35,993 bases of DNA, from contig NZ_QWZQ01000032.1 in assembly GCF_003885105.1 (NCBI RefSeq), positions 1 to 35,993 on the forward strand. Direction: 5' to 3'. Shown piece after piece: positions 1 to 6,974 of this stretch. The stretch is from Lactiplantibacillus garii. GTDB lineage: Bacteria; Bacillota; Bacilli; Lactobacillales; Lactobacillaceae. Within the stretch, counting starts at the first letter, position 1, and every line of letters begins with the position of its first letter. Position numbers and translations under genes: made by a program. The notes under the pieces were generated by a model. That model had not been told where the DNA came from, searched no databases, and was given only the letters and a program-made list of their open reading frames with translations.

Positions 1-54
1 CAACACAATCTATTAGTATCCTTAATTGCACAACTAATTTAAAAAACTAAAAAT

Positions 55-116
55 AGTGAACCATTTGAAGCTAACATTCACTTGCTAACTCCAGATGGTT
101 CACTTTATTGTTTTTA
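55..116. terminator. Bidirectional rho-independent terminator
   Basis: AGTGAACCAT (55-64) pairs with ATGGTTCACT (95-104), a perfect 10-bp stem with a 30-nt loop. On the plus strand it is followed by a T-rich run. Read on the minus strand it is also followed by a run of T, so it can end the EIIA-like gene at 148-579 and any gene entering from the left edge. Confidence 0.65.
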
Positions 117-147
117 TTAATAATATTGAACCATGGTGTCAATCGGT

Positions 148-579
148 CTATTTTGCCACCACCGTCGCAACTTCCTGGTCGTGATTAACTTGTCCACCTG
201 TGGATAAGTTAAAGCCCTTAGTGTTATCCACAATTACCGTAATCATTTCCGCCGCGCCCGCCGTGGCTAAATCATCCTGGGCCATAAACGCGATCGGAGT
301 TTCCGGGGTAACCGTATCGCCCTCATGAACGTAAGCGGCGGCGCCACTCCCCTGGTCAGTTCCTAATTGTAACTTTACCGTTAACTTGCCACTAGTCAAT
401 TCAATGACGTGTTGTTCCGGTGCCAGGGCACTAACCGTACCGCTCACCGGGCTATAAACGTGGTGGCGTTGTGGTACCACGGTAAAACCAGTTGTATCGT
501 CCGTACTATTTAAAGCCGTTAAAGTGCCGTCAACCGGTGCGTATAATTTTACTTTTTTGCTAAATGAAAATAATCTCAT
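148..579 (-). CDS. PTS glucose-family EIIA-like protein lacking the phosphorylatable histidine
   Basis: 143 residues, close to the usual size of a stand-alone glucose-family EIIA (Crr type). The fold signature is visible: YAPVDGTL near residue 13, YSPVSGTV near 42, and the first active-site region EQHVIEL with His57. The second active-site region, normally (L/F)(V/I)H(I/F)GxDT, reads VKLQLGTDQ. The histidine that accepts phosphate from HPr is therefore Gln71 (codon CAA, complement of 367-369). In classical EIIA proteins this histidine is essential for phosphotransfer. The start is ATG with a GGGAGGAC ribosome site seven bases upstream. The gene lies downstream of the beta-glucoside PTS operon but behind that operon's terminator, so it is probably transcribed separately. 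It could be a regulatory or decayed paralogue rather than a working phosphocarrier. Family assignment is firm; function is open. Confidence 0.8.
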   Translation of the reverse strand: MRLFSFSKKVKLYAPVDGTLTALNSTDDTTGFTVVPQRHHVYSPVSGTVSALAPEQHVIELTSGKLTVKLQLGTDQGSGAAAYVHEGDTVTPETPIAFMAQDDLATAGAAEMITVIVDNTKGFNLSTGGQVNHDQEVATVVAK

Positions 580-631
580 AATAAAAGTCCTCCCGTTGAT
601 TTAATGGCATGCCGTACTTCTCTATACGGTT

Positions 632-662
632 ATCCTACTTTATCGAACGGGTTTTAGGTCAA
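632..662 (-). promoter_or_regulatory. Possible promoter of the EIIA-like gene
   Basis: On the minus strand TTGACC (657-662) and TAGGAT (632-637) are separated by 19 bases, longer than ideal. The position, about 55 bases before the start codon, is reasonable. The -10 match is mediocre, so this is tentative. Confidence 0.35.
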
Positions 663-777
663 GAACTTTCCACAGAAAATGTGCATTTGTGGATAATTTA
701 TCCTAGTCCGGGCATTTTACTTGTCTTTCTCCTAAACTTGCGCGTGTGTCTAAAAAGCCCCTAGTCACGTCTAAACA

Positions 778-816
778 CATGAAAACGGGCCCGAAAATTA
801 AATTCCGGGCCCGTTT
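778..816 (-). terminator. Terminator of the beta-glucoside PTS operon
   Basis: AAACGGGCCCG (783-793) and CGGGCCCGTTT (806-816) form a perfect 11-bp GC-rich stem with a 12-nt loop. Read on the minus strand the stem ends in a short T run. It lies 130 bases beyond the EIIB stop codon. Confidence 0.75.
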
Positions 817-948
817 AGAGTAATGCTAACTATCTAGGGTTAGTTAGTTTATTCTGGCTGTACCGCCCCTAGTCACGATGGTAAAGGTAACCGTCGATCG
901 CGTCATCAACGATTCATCATTCTAAGAGCAGTCGTTATTTAATTAAAA

Positions 949-1275
949 CTACTTGTCGCCCAATAACTTTTCGGCGGCTTGCAAAACATTTTCACCGTTC
1001 ATCATGCCGTAATCAGACATGTTGATGATGTCCATCGGAATCCCGACCTTATCGGTTTTCTTCTTGACGTCGTTAGCCATGTAGCGGACCTGGGGACCCA
1101 GCATTAAAACATCCGGGTGCGGATCCGATGCTAACTGGTGATCAATGTCGGCAGCCGAAGTGGCGAAGATCTTGTAATCCACCCCGTCCGCAGCGGCGGC
1201 CTTTTCCATTTTTGAAACGAGTAATGACGTTGACATTCCGGCTGAACAAGCCAGCATGATAATTTTTTGTGCCAT
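949..1275 (-). CDS. celA: PTS lactose/cellobiose-family EIIB component
   Basis: 108 residues from the ATG at 1275. An in-frame TTG at 1281 exists, but the GGGAGG ribosome site is ten bases from the ATG and only four from the TTG. The phosphocysteine loop LACSAGMSTS puts the active Cys at residue 10, the hallmark of lactose/chitobiose/cellobiose-type EIIB. It receives phosphate from EIIA and passes it to the sugar bound by the EIIC encoded just upstream in the same operon (36-nt gap). No lactose-family EIIA is visible in the window, so the phosphate donor must be encoded elsewhere. The only EIIA nearby is a glucose-type protein without its phosphorylatable histidine. The family is clear; sugar specificity (cellobiose, other beta-glucosides) is inferred from the linked phospho-beta-glucosidase. 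Confidence 0.9.
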   Translation of the reverse strand: MAQKIIMLACSAGMSTSLLVSKMEKAAAADGVDYKIFATSAADIDHQLASDPHPDVLMLGPQVRYMANDVKKKTDKVGIPMDIINMSDYGMMNGENVLQAAEKLLGDK

Positions 1276-1311
1276 AATCAAAGTTCCTCCCTTTCCGTTA
1301 AAACAAAGTCA

Positions 1312-2787
1312 CTACATTTTTGCAGCTTCGGCGTTACCGGCCGCGGCTTCCGCAGCGGCCTTTTCGTCTTCTTGGTTCTTCAAGATTGCATCGTACTTCT
1401 TAGCAAATGGGAAGTAGATTGCCGTTGACATAACCAAGGTAAGTGCTTGCCAAATGGCCATCTTCCAGCCACCAATCAGGAACCCGGAAATAACGGCCGG
1501 CGTGGTCCACGGTGCGGCAAACCCGTTCAGTGGTGGCACGATCCCAAAGTAAATAACTAAGTAAGTTGACAAAGCAACCAGCACTGGTGTTAAGAAGAAC
1601 GGAATGGCCAAGAATGGGTTCATAACAATTGGTAAACCAAACAAGAATGGTTCGTTGATGTTAAATAACGCTGGAACCAATTCAACTTTACCAATGGTCT
1701 TAAATTGAACGGACTTAGCGGCAAACAACGTAAAGATAACCAATCCTAAAGTAATCCCGGAACCAGTTAAGTTAATGAAGTTGTTGTAGAATTCGTTCGT
1801 AACAATGTGGGCACCCTGCGCAACGGTTAATTTGCCGGCTTTCATCAGAGTGGCGTTGTCAAAGGTGTTTGGAATTAATAACCCACTGGTAATGGCACCC
1901 ATGATCAAACCACCATGGACCCCGAAGAACCAGAAGAATGGGACTAAGAACGCAATAACTAAGGCCCCACCGAGTGAATCGGATAATCCTTGCAATGGTG
2001 TTTGTAATACTTTGTAAATAAATTGAAGCACGTCGGTGTTACCAAATGCGCTAAATGCGGCATAGATTAACATCGAAACGATTAAGATAACCCCGGCAGG
2101 AATCATGGCCGTAAATTGATTAGCAACACTTGCGGGCACTTGTTCTGGTAAGGTGATCTTCCAGCCCTTCCGGATCATGGCGGAGTATGACCAACCAACT
2201 AAGATCCCTACTAAGATGGCGGCGATCATCCCTTGACCACCTAACCAGGTAATGTTAATAACCCCGGTAACCGGTGCTTGAACAAAGTCTTGTAACGCCT
2301 TGGGTAACTTATCAATGTTAGCTGAAACGGCGGAACCGGACATCACCACTTTACCAGCGGCGTTGGTGATCCCACTTCCGGCTTTGCCCATTGTGGCAAC
2401 TAACGGGTTGGCAATGTTAAGCGTTTGCAAAAGTAAGAAAGTGGCCATGGAAGTCAAACCAGCTGGCAAGGCTTCGTAACCTTCATTACGGACGTAAACG
2501 TAGGCAATTCCGACGGCTGCCCAGAGGGATAGGACCCCGAACGTTACCGTGTAAGCCTGGTTAAAGAACGCTGCCCAACCGGAAGCCTTCATCGCTGCGG
2601 CAACGGCTGGAATCGGAATGTTCGATAAAATCAAGAAGACCGACCCAATAATGATAAACGGTAACGCGTAAACCATCCCGTCTTGTAACGCTTTAACTGG
2701 TTTCGTGTTAACGAACTTCATAATTGGTGGCAAAACTTTATTGTTAATGAAATTGCTAAGAGCATTACCGCTATTACTATTATCCAT
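1312..2787 (-). CDS. celB: PTS lactose/cellobiose-family EIIC permease
   Basis: 491 residues, slightly longer than the usual 430-450, with about ten hydrophobic segments. Family motifs are visible: FFWFFGVHGG with its conserved histidine near residue 290, and FNINEPFLFGLPIVMNP with its conserved NEP glutamate near 380. These are the substrate-binding and gating elements of EIIC in this family. The C-terminus ends in an unusual charged, alanine-rich tail of about 25 residues (EDEKAAAEAAAGNAEAAK). The start ATG overlaps the stop codon of the upstream phospho-beta-glucosidase as TAATG, so translation is probably coupled. It carries a beta-glucoside across the membrane and phosphorylates it with the linked EIIB. 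Confidence 0.9.
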   Translation of the reverse strand: MDNSNSGNALSNFINNKVLPPIMKFVNTKPVKALQDGMVYALPFIIIGSVFLILSNIPIPAVAAAMKASGWAAFFNQAYTVTFGVLSLWAAVGIAYVYVRNEGYEALPAGLTSMATFLLLQTLNIANPLVATMGKAGSGITNAAGKVVMSGSAVSANIDKLPKALQDFVQAPVTGVINITWLGGQGMIAAILVGILVGWSYSAMIRKGWKITLPEQVPASVANQFTAMIPAGVILIVSMLIYAAFSAFGNTDVLQFIYKVLQTPLQGLSDSLGGALVIAFLVPFFWFFGVHGGLIMGAITSGLLIPNTFDNATLMKAGKLTVAQGAHIVTNEFYNNFINLTGSGITLGLVIFTLFAAKSVQFKTIGKVELVPALFNINEPFLFGLPIVMNPFLAIPFFLTPVLVALSTYLVIYFGIVPPLNGFAAPWTTPAVISGFLIGGWKMAIWQALTLVMSTAIYFPFAKKYDAILKNQEDEKAAAEAAAGNAEAAKM

Positions 2788-4169
2788 TACAATTCATCTC
2801 CATTTTTTGCTAAGACCCCTTGAAGCCAGTAGTACGACTTCTTAGGCACTCGCTTTAAATCTTTCAAGTCGTGGTTACTACGGTTAACGTAAACGACCCC
2901 GTACCGTTTTTCCATGTCCGCGTGGGAACTTGGAATATCGATCAATCCCCAGCCAAGGTAACCTAAGACCTTGGCACCGTCGATAAACATGGCGTCCTTC
3001 ATGGCTTGAATATGTGTTTTGTGATACTTGATCCGTAAATCATCCTGGATCATATGCTGACCGTCCCAGTGTTCGCGAATACCGATGCCGTTTTCAATTG
3101 GAAAGACCGGTACTTGGTATTGATCATAGAGTTTGGTGATCAGGTTACGGAAACCAAGCGGATCGATGGTCCAATCCCACTCGTTGGTTTCAAGAAAGCG
3201 GTTAGTCTCAAACGAATAATTGAGATAACGGTTCGGAGCGGCATCGGCGGGCAACTTATCGCCGTTGATGACCGTGGAACGATAATAACTAAAGGCTAAA
3301 AAATCCGCTTTCATTTTTGCGAGAACTTCCGTATCCCCGGCTTGTAAATCATAATCAATCCCATTTTGTTGAACGTACCGTAAAACCTCCGGTGAGTAGT
3401 GGCCGGACACGTAGGCGTCGTTCAAGTTGTTATTTAAAAACTCATCCGACTTGCGGGCTGCCATGATATCAACCGGCTTAGCCGTTTCCGGATAAACGGG
3501 CGTGTACGCCAGCATCCCACCGATCTTGACGTCGGCGTAATGACTGTGCACGTAGGCGTCTAAGCGAGCGTGCGCGAGCATCGTGTGGTGAAAAATCCGG
3601 TACATATCCGCCAACGACCGCTCACCTTTGAGATACCCCGAAATATTGAACACTTCATCAGTAAAGTACAGGTTGTGCTCGTTGAAAACGATCCAATACT
3701 TCACGCGGTTTGCAAAGTGGTCGATCACTTTTTCCCCAAAACGGACAAACGCATCCACCGTGTGGCGTGACATAAACCCATTTTCACTCTCAGCAAGCGC
3801 TAACGGCATGTCGAAATGGTATAAACAAATCATCGGCTGAATCCCGCGGGCTAACATCCCGTCCACTAACCGGTCGTAAAAAGCCAGCCCGGCTTCGTTA
3901 ACGGCCCCGTCACCGTCGGGAATCACCCGTGACCAGGAAACCTGGATTCGATACATGTTCATGTTCAAATCCTTCATTAAATCCAGGTCTTCGTCGTAAC
4001 GGTGGTACTCGTCAATGGCATCGTGCCAGTCGGACGTGTTGGCCGTTGCCGGACGAACATCGTAAACCGACTTGCCTTTACCATCCACGTTCCAAGCACC
4101 TTCCGTTTGCATGCTTGAGACTGAATTACCCCAGAAAAAATCTTTGGGCATTTGGCGCTCCTTCTCCAT
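2787..4169 (-). CDS. 6-phospho-beta-glucosidase, glycoside hydrolase family 1
   Basis: 460 residues, typical GH1 length. It begins with the GH1 N-terminal motif FFWGNSVSSMQTEGAW. The acid/base glutamate is E164 in VFNEHN, where most members have NEP, and the nucleophile is E359 in PIENG. The C-terminal part has WGLIDIPSSHADMEKRYG, the phosphate-recognising pattern (Ser, Lys421, Tyr423) that separates 6-phospho enzymes from plain beta-glucosidases. The start ATG at 4169 has an AGGAGG site six bases away; a second Met at residue 7 has none. It hydrolyses the phosphorylated disaccharide or glucoside delivered by the PTS to glucose-6-phosphate plus aglycone or sugar. It is the first gene of a three-gene operon behind the promoter at 4219-4247 and the cre-like site at 4195-4208. 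Confidence 0.92.
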   Translation of the reverse strand: MEKERQMPKDFFWGNSVSSMQTEGAWNVDGKGKSVYDVRPATANTSDWHDAIDEYHRYDEDLDLMKDLNMNMYRIQVSWSRVIPDGDGAVNEAGLAFYDRLVDGMLARGIQPMICLYHFDMPLALAESENGFMSRHTVDAFVRFGEKVIDHFANRVKYWIVFNEHNLYFTDEVFNISGYLKGERSLADMYRIFHHTMLAHARLDAYVHSHYADVKIGGMLAYTPVYPETAKPVDIMAARKSDEFLNNNLNDAYVSGHYSPEVLRYVQQNGIDYDLQAGDTEVLAKMKADFLAFSYYRSTVINGDKLPADAAPNRYLNYSFETNRFLETNEWDWTIDPLGFRNLITKLYDQYQVPVFPIENGIGIREHWDGQHMIQDDLRIKYHKTHIQAMKDAMFIDGAKVLGYLGWGLIDIPSSHADMEKRYGVVYVNRSNHDLKDLKRVPKKSYYWLQGVLAKNGDEL

Positions 4170-4194
4170 ATTAAACCTCCTAAGTTTCAGATTT

Positions 4195-4208
4195 GGAAAG
4201 CGTTTTCC
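4195..4208 (-). promoter_or_regulatory. cre-like CcpA site of the PTS operon
   Basis: GGAAAACGCTTTCC on the minus strand is nearly symmetric and matches the TGNAANCGNNNNCA consensus except at its two outermost positions. It begins about 10 bases after the -10 box, around +1, where CcpA usually represses. Confidence 0.55.
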
Positions 4209-4218
4209 TTCAAAGAGA

Positions 4219-4247
4219 ATATTATCGCATTATCAATTCAAAATCAA
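4219..4247 (-). promoter_or_regulatory. Promoter of the beta-glucoside PTS operon
   Basis: On the minus strand TTGATT (4242-4247) and TAATAT (4219-4224) have a 17-base spacer, a near-consensus sigma-A promoter. The start codon is about 50 bases downstream and the cre-like site lies between. No antiterminator (RAT) hairpin is evident. Confidence 0.7.
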
Positions 4248-4738
4248 CACTTTTTGTTTAAAAATGTATACTTTTACGTTTATCGATTGAACAATTACTT
4301 TTTTCTACTATATAATATGCGGTTTGAAGGCATTTTAACGTTTAGACCAATTATCACGTGCTCTCCAAAACACGGCACGTTATTGACTAAATGCGTGCCC
4401 GTTCCGGCGGATATTAGAGTGCTGAAGTGCCGATTCGGACTTAATTTAGGCAATTGTGACCGCGGTGGCCCTACTTATTAATGGTTAATTGGGCCCAAAA
4501 ATGACTTTATTATTAGAAAAAGTCGCTTTTTTTGCTAAAAAACGATAATTTTTACAATAAATCGCAACGCCTCACACCCCGTATTTTCCGTAACAAACTT
4601 CATTTAAGGGCAGCCTTAACCTAGTCACTTTCCCCGCTCACACGGGGATTGGTAGCGAATTTATCACTTTTTATGAAGATGTCAAAACCATTACAAAAAT
4701 TACAACAGCCACCGTTTTCGTAACATTTGCCTTACGTT

Positions 4739-4782
4739 CTTAAAATTCGCGATACTTACAAGTAACACACCGGGGTTAGACT
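4739..4782 (+). promoter_or_regulatory. Promoter region of first LysM gene with shared upstream box
   Basis: CTTAAAATTCGCGA (4739-4752) lies exactly 38 bases, start to start, before the likely -10 TAGACT (4777-4782). The same box and spacing occur before the paralogue (5755-5798), and a GTAAC word lies between box and -10 in both. There is no good -35, which suggests an activator-dependent promoter. Confidence 0.5.
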
Positions 4783-4871
4783 GGGTTCTGTTGTTAAGCG
4801 AGAGCGAAAGAGAAGCAACGTATATAAAATTTGATACTAATCGATGTTCACAAATTATAGGAGTGTATACC

Positions 4872-5459
4872 TTGAAAAAAATTGTCAGTACTATTTTAAC
4901 CACCTCAGCAGCCGCCGTTAGTTTATTGTTTGCCGGCGTTTTAACCGCCAACGCCGACTCAACTTACACCGTTAAAGCTGGCGACTCAGTTTGGGCCATC
5001 TCCCAAAAGTTCAACACAACCATTAACAAGATCGAATCAACGAATAACATTAAGGGCCACTTCATCTTACCTGGCCAAAAGATCACCATTGGTTCTAAGA
5101 CGACCACTAACAACGCGTCAACGACTGCAACTGCGACTAAAGCGGCAACCACCACTAGCAAGGCTGCTACGACTAACACGTCATCAACGACGAGCTCAGC
5201 AACAACTTCTAGCTACAATGGTAGTAACTTAAAGAGCTACGTCTTGAGCCAAATGGAATCCCGGACCGGTGTTTCCGCTTCAACTTGGAACACTATCATC
5301 ACCCGCGAATCTAACTGGCAACCAAACGTTGTGAACAGCACGAGTGGTGCGTACGGTTTATTCCAAAACATGCACATCTCTAGCGGTTCCGTTGAAGAAC
5401 AAGTTAACGCCGCCGTTGCTTTATACCAAGCACAAGGGATGGCTGCTTGGGCACTTTAA
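4872..5459 (+). CDS. Secreted LysM protein with transglycosylase-like C-terminal domain (copy 1)
   Basis: 195 residues from a TTG start at 4872, preceded by ATAGGAG eight bases upstream; the reading frame stays open further upstream but has no ribosome site there. Signal peptide residues 1-29 (cleavage near ANA-D), one LysM domain at about 32-75 ([14 protein letters not shown] ... PGQKITIG), a Thr/Ser/Ala linker at about 76-113, then an 80-residue domain with [13 protein letters not shown] (Glu146 as likely catalytic acid) and [11 protein letters not shown]. This layout matches the small extracellular LysM/lytic-transglycosylase-like proteins of lactobacilli. LysM binds the glycan of peptidoglycan; the C-terminal domain is inferred to cleave it. 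The gene is monocistronic with its own terminator. The C-terminal domain is nearly identical to that of the next gene. Confidence 0.85.
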   Translation: MKKIVSTILTTSAAAVSLLFAGVLTANADSTYTVKAGDSVWAISQKFNTTINKIESTNNIKGHFILPGQKITIGSKTTTNNASTTATATKAATTTSKAATTNTSSTTSSATTSSYNGSNLKSYVLSQMESRTGVSASTWNTIITRESNWQPNVVNSTSGAYGLFQNMHISSGSVEEQVNAAVALYQAQGMAAWAL

Positions 5460-5483
5460 GCCTAGCGTTCATTTGAATATTTC

Positions 5484-5517
5484 AAAGTCCAGCGACTACG
5501 GTCACTGGACTTTTTTT
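5484..5517 (+). terminator. Terminator of first LysM gene
   Basis: AAAGTCCAG (5484-5492) pairs with CTGGACTTT (5505-5513), followed by a seven-base T run. It starts 25 bases after the stop codon. Confidence 0.85.
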
Positions 5518-5754
5518 GTTGGTAAAGCCCCGCAAACAAGGCGTTAGCAGTGGACCTCCAACTAGCATTGTCGCTATCTAATTAATTAACTGAATAAGTA
5601 AATATTAATATCCTTGTCATATTCTTAACACGTTTGCACCCTGATAATCGTTAATTTTTCCCGTTACACGGGGGTTCCAGCGTTAATCCCCCTCTTAAAC
5701 TAAGTGACGAACGTTACAACTCGATCCTTTTTCTGTCACGTCCTGCCATCTAAG

Positions 5755-5798
5755 CTTAAAATCCGTGAAATTCGCACGTAACGTGGGTGCGCTATACT
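5755..5798 (+). promoter_or_regulatory. Promoter region of second LysM gene with shared upstream box
   Basis: CTTAAAATCCGTGA (5755-5768) differs at two positions from the box of copy 1 and is again 38 bases, start to start, before the -10, here TATACT (5793-5798). Both are followed by a TTGTTAAG word in the leader. Confidence 0.55.
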
Positions 5799-5850
5799 AT
5801 GTTCATTGTTAAGTAACCCGCAACTTTCACAGAATATAGGAGTGTATAAT

Positions 5851-6393
5851 TTGAAAAAACTTTTAACGACCGCCTTAACGACTTCCGTTGCTGCCGCAGC
5901 ATTACTGTTCGCCGGGGCAACCTCCGCCGACGCCGCAACAACTTACACCGTTAAATCAGGTGACTCGGTATGGGCCATTTCACAAAAATTTAACACCACC
6001 ATGAGTGCTGTGGAAACTGCCAATAACATTAGTAATCACACCATCCATCCCGGTGAAACCTTGACGATTGGCGGTAGCAATGCAACGAGTACTACCAGTT
6101 CAAAGAAGACGACCACTACCTCAACTAGTTCTTCATCGTCGTCAACGTACACTGGTAGCAACTTAAAGAGCTACGTCTTGAGCCAAATGGAATCCCGGAC
6201 CGGTGTTTCCGCTTCAACTTGGAACACCATTATCACCCGCGAATCTAACTGGCAGCCAAACGTCGTGAACAGTTCAAGTGGTGCGTATGGTTTATTCCAA
6301 AACATGCACATCTCTAGCGGTTCCGTTGAAGCACAAGTTGACGCCGCCGTGGCCCTCTACAACGCGCAGGGGATGGCTGCCTGGGCCCTCTAA
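5851..6393 (+). CDS. Secreted LysM protein with transglycosylase-like C-terminal domain (copy 2)
   Basis: 180 residues from a TTG start at 5851, with the same ATAGGAGTGTATA leader as copy 1. Signal peptide 1-28 (AGATSADA-A), LysM domain about 31-75, short Ser/Thr linker about 77-99, catalytic-type domain 100-180 with Glu131 in ITRESNWQP. Compared with copy 1 the linker is shorter and the LysM domain differs at many residues. The last 80 residues differ at only a handful of positions, with a 68-base exact DNA match (6160-6227 with 5226-5293). The paralogue probably does the same job in wall remodelling, perhaps under the same activator because the promoter box is conserved. The exact bond cleaved is not shown by the sequence. 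Confidence 0.85.
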   Translation: MKKLLTTALTTSVAAAALLFAGATSADAATTYTVKSGDSVWAISQKFNTTMSAVETANNISNHTIHPGETLTIGGSNATSTTSSKKTTTTSTSSSSSSTYTGSNLKSYVLSQMESRTGVSASTWNTIITRESNWQPNVVNSSSGAYGLFQNMHISSGSVEAQVDAAVALYNAQGMAAWAL

Positions 6394-6416
6394 AATTCAA
6401 AATATAGATTAAATCT

Positions 6417-6453
6417 AAAAAGAAGTCGTCAGCTCATTGACGACTTCTTTTTA
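6417..6453 (+). terminator. Terminator of second LysM gene
   Basis: AGAAGTCGTC (6421-6430) pairs with GACGACTTCT (6439-6448), an eight-base loop, followed by a T run. It lies 25 bases after the stop. Confidence 0.85.
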
Positions 6454-6460
6454 GGCTTAA

Positions 6461-6489
6461 TTGCCTTTTATTGGTAATGGTGTTATGAT
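6461..6489 (+). promoter_or_regulatory. Promoter of the HesB-like gene
   Basis: TTGCCT (6461-6466) and TATGAT (6484-6489) have a 17-base spacer. The palindromic operator starts two bases after the -10, so the start site falls inside it. Confidence 0.65.
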
Positions 6490-6513
6490 TTCACTAACAA
6501 AAAGTAAGTGAAA
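6489..6513. promoter_or_regulatory. 25-bp palindromic operator (TCACTAA-N7-TAAGTGA)
   Basis: TTTCACT at 6489-6495 and AGTGAAA at 6507-6513 are perfect arms. The core TCACTAA (6491-6497), seven spacer bases, TAAGTGA (6505-6511) repeats the design of the site at 18854-18874. Its position over the transcription start suggests a repressor site. The regulator is not identified; arm shape and spacing would suit a dimeric winged-helix repressor such as MarR/HxlR, which is inference. Confidence 0.6.
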
Positions 6514-6528
6514 TTGGAGGCCTTTATT

Positions 6529-6918
6529 ATGACAACTTTACCATTAACGTTTACGGAGGAAATTATTAACAAGTTACAACCCCATTTGACCGCAGATAAG
6601 CGACTGTTGTTAACCTTTGAAGACGGTGTTGGCACCTACTCACAACACGCGGCCTACCACATGCAGACCCAATTTACCGTGAACGTCGTTGCTAGATCAG
6701 CCCCCGTCGACGGCTACGACGTGACCCTTGACTCAAACTTGGGACCGGTATTGATCAAAGGCTACTCCCAAACCGAATTACAACGTCAGATGACCCTCAA
6801 ATTAAACGTTCACCAAAGCACCTGGCAACTGACTGGTGAAACCGGCATGATCGATGATAACGTTGGTTTCATCGACTTTACCGATCCAAACGGTGTTAAA
6901 AATAACCCCGCACGTTAA
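6529..6918 (+). CDS. HesB-like iron-sulfur biosynthesis family protein without cysteines
   Basis: 129 residues from ATG 6529, with TTGGAGG eight bases upstream; an earlier in-frame TTG at 6508 sits inside the operator and lacks a ribosome site. The sequence (LLLTFEDGVG ... VTLDSNLGPVLIKGYSQTEL ... MTLKLN ... GMIDDNVGFIDF) resembles the small lactobacillar proteins annotated as iron-sulfur cluster biosynthesis family (HesB/IscA-like fold). It contains no cysteine at all, so the classical three-Cys cluster-binding site of IscA is absent. The true role is therefore unknown despite the family name. It is a single-gene transcript with its own promoter, palindromic operator and terminator, implying tight dedicated control. 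Family assignment is moderate, from pattern memory. Confidence 0.65.
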   Translation: MTTLPLTFTEEIINKLQPHLTADKRLLLTFEDGVGTYSQHAAYHMQTQFTVNVVARSAPVDGYDVTLDSNLGPVLIKGYSQTELQRQMTLKLNVHQSTWQLTGETGMIDDNVGFIDFTDPNGVKNNPAR

Positions 6919-6922
6919 AACT

Positions 6923-6974
6923 AACTATCCCGAATTAGAACGCATTGCACGTTTTAATTGGGGATAGTTTTTTT
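6923..6974 (+). terminator. Terminator of the HesB-like gene
   Basis: AACTATCCC (6923-6931) pairs with GGGATAGTT (6961-6969), with further pairing inside (AATTA with TAATT), then a T run. It begins five bases after the stop codon. Confidence 0.8.

Larger units (their letters stand above)
580..948. other. Intergenic region between EIIA-like gene and EIIB
   Basis: No gene seen. It holds a possible minus-strand promoter for the EIIA-like gene (632-662), an imperfect palindrome TCCACA/TGTGGA (669-674 with 688-693) containing a perfect DnaA box TGTGGATAA (688-696), the terminator of the PTS operon (783-816), and a hairpin CTAACTA/TAGTTAG (about 825-846). A 13-nt direct repeat GCCCCTAGTCACG occurs at 757-769 and 865-877. 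Confidence 0.6.
4170..4871. other. Divergent intergenic region upstream of PTS operon and first LysM gene
   Basis: It contains the PTS promoter and cre-like site at its left end and the LysM-gene promoter box at its right end. Between them, about 4320-4480 is a more GC-balanced island in AT-rich flanks. It has open reading on both strands but no ribosome site, and I recognise no product. A weak terminator-like hairpin, GACTTT (4503-4508) with AAAGTC (4519-4524) followed by a T run, faces right. Two ATTACA words at about 4690-4705 are spaced nine bases apart. Confidence 0.5.
5460..5850. other. Intergenic region between the LysM paralogues
   Basis: No gene. It holds the terminator of copy 1 and the promoter region of copy 2. 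Scattered words resemble those upstream of copy 1 (for example CACGGGG near 5665 and 4635), consistent with duplication of gene plus upstream region followed by divergence. Confidence 0.5.

Noticed and set aside
757-877. 13-nt direct repeat GCCCCTAGTCACG flanking the PTS terminator
   Set aside because: Only two copies, no gene or element between them, and no target-site or att features; mentioned in the intergenic entry only.
1276-1281. TTG start two codons upstream for EIIB
   Set aside because: Only four bases from the ribosome site, while ATG 1275 has ten and gives the usual N-terminus.
4152-4481. Plus-strand ORFs between the PTS operon and LysM genes
   Set aside because: They run through the operon promoter and cre-like site and lack ribosome sites; the 4320-4480 part is kept only as a low-level finding.
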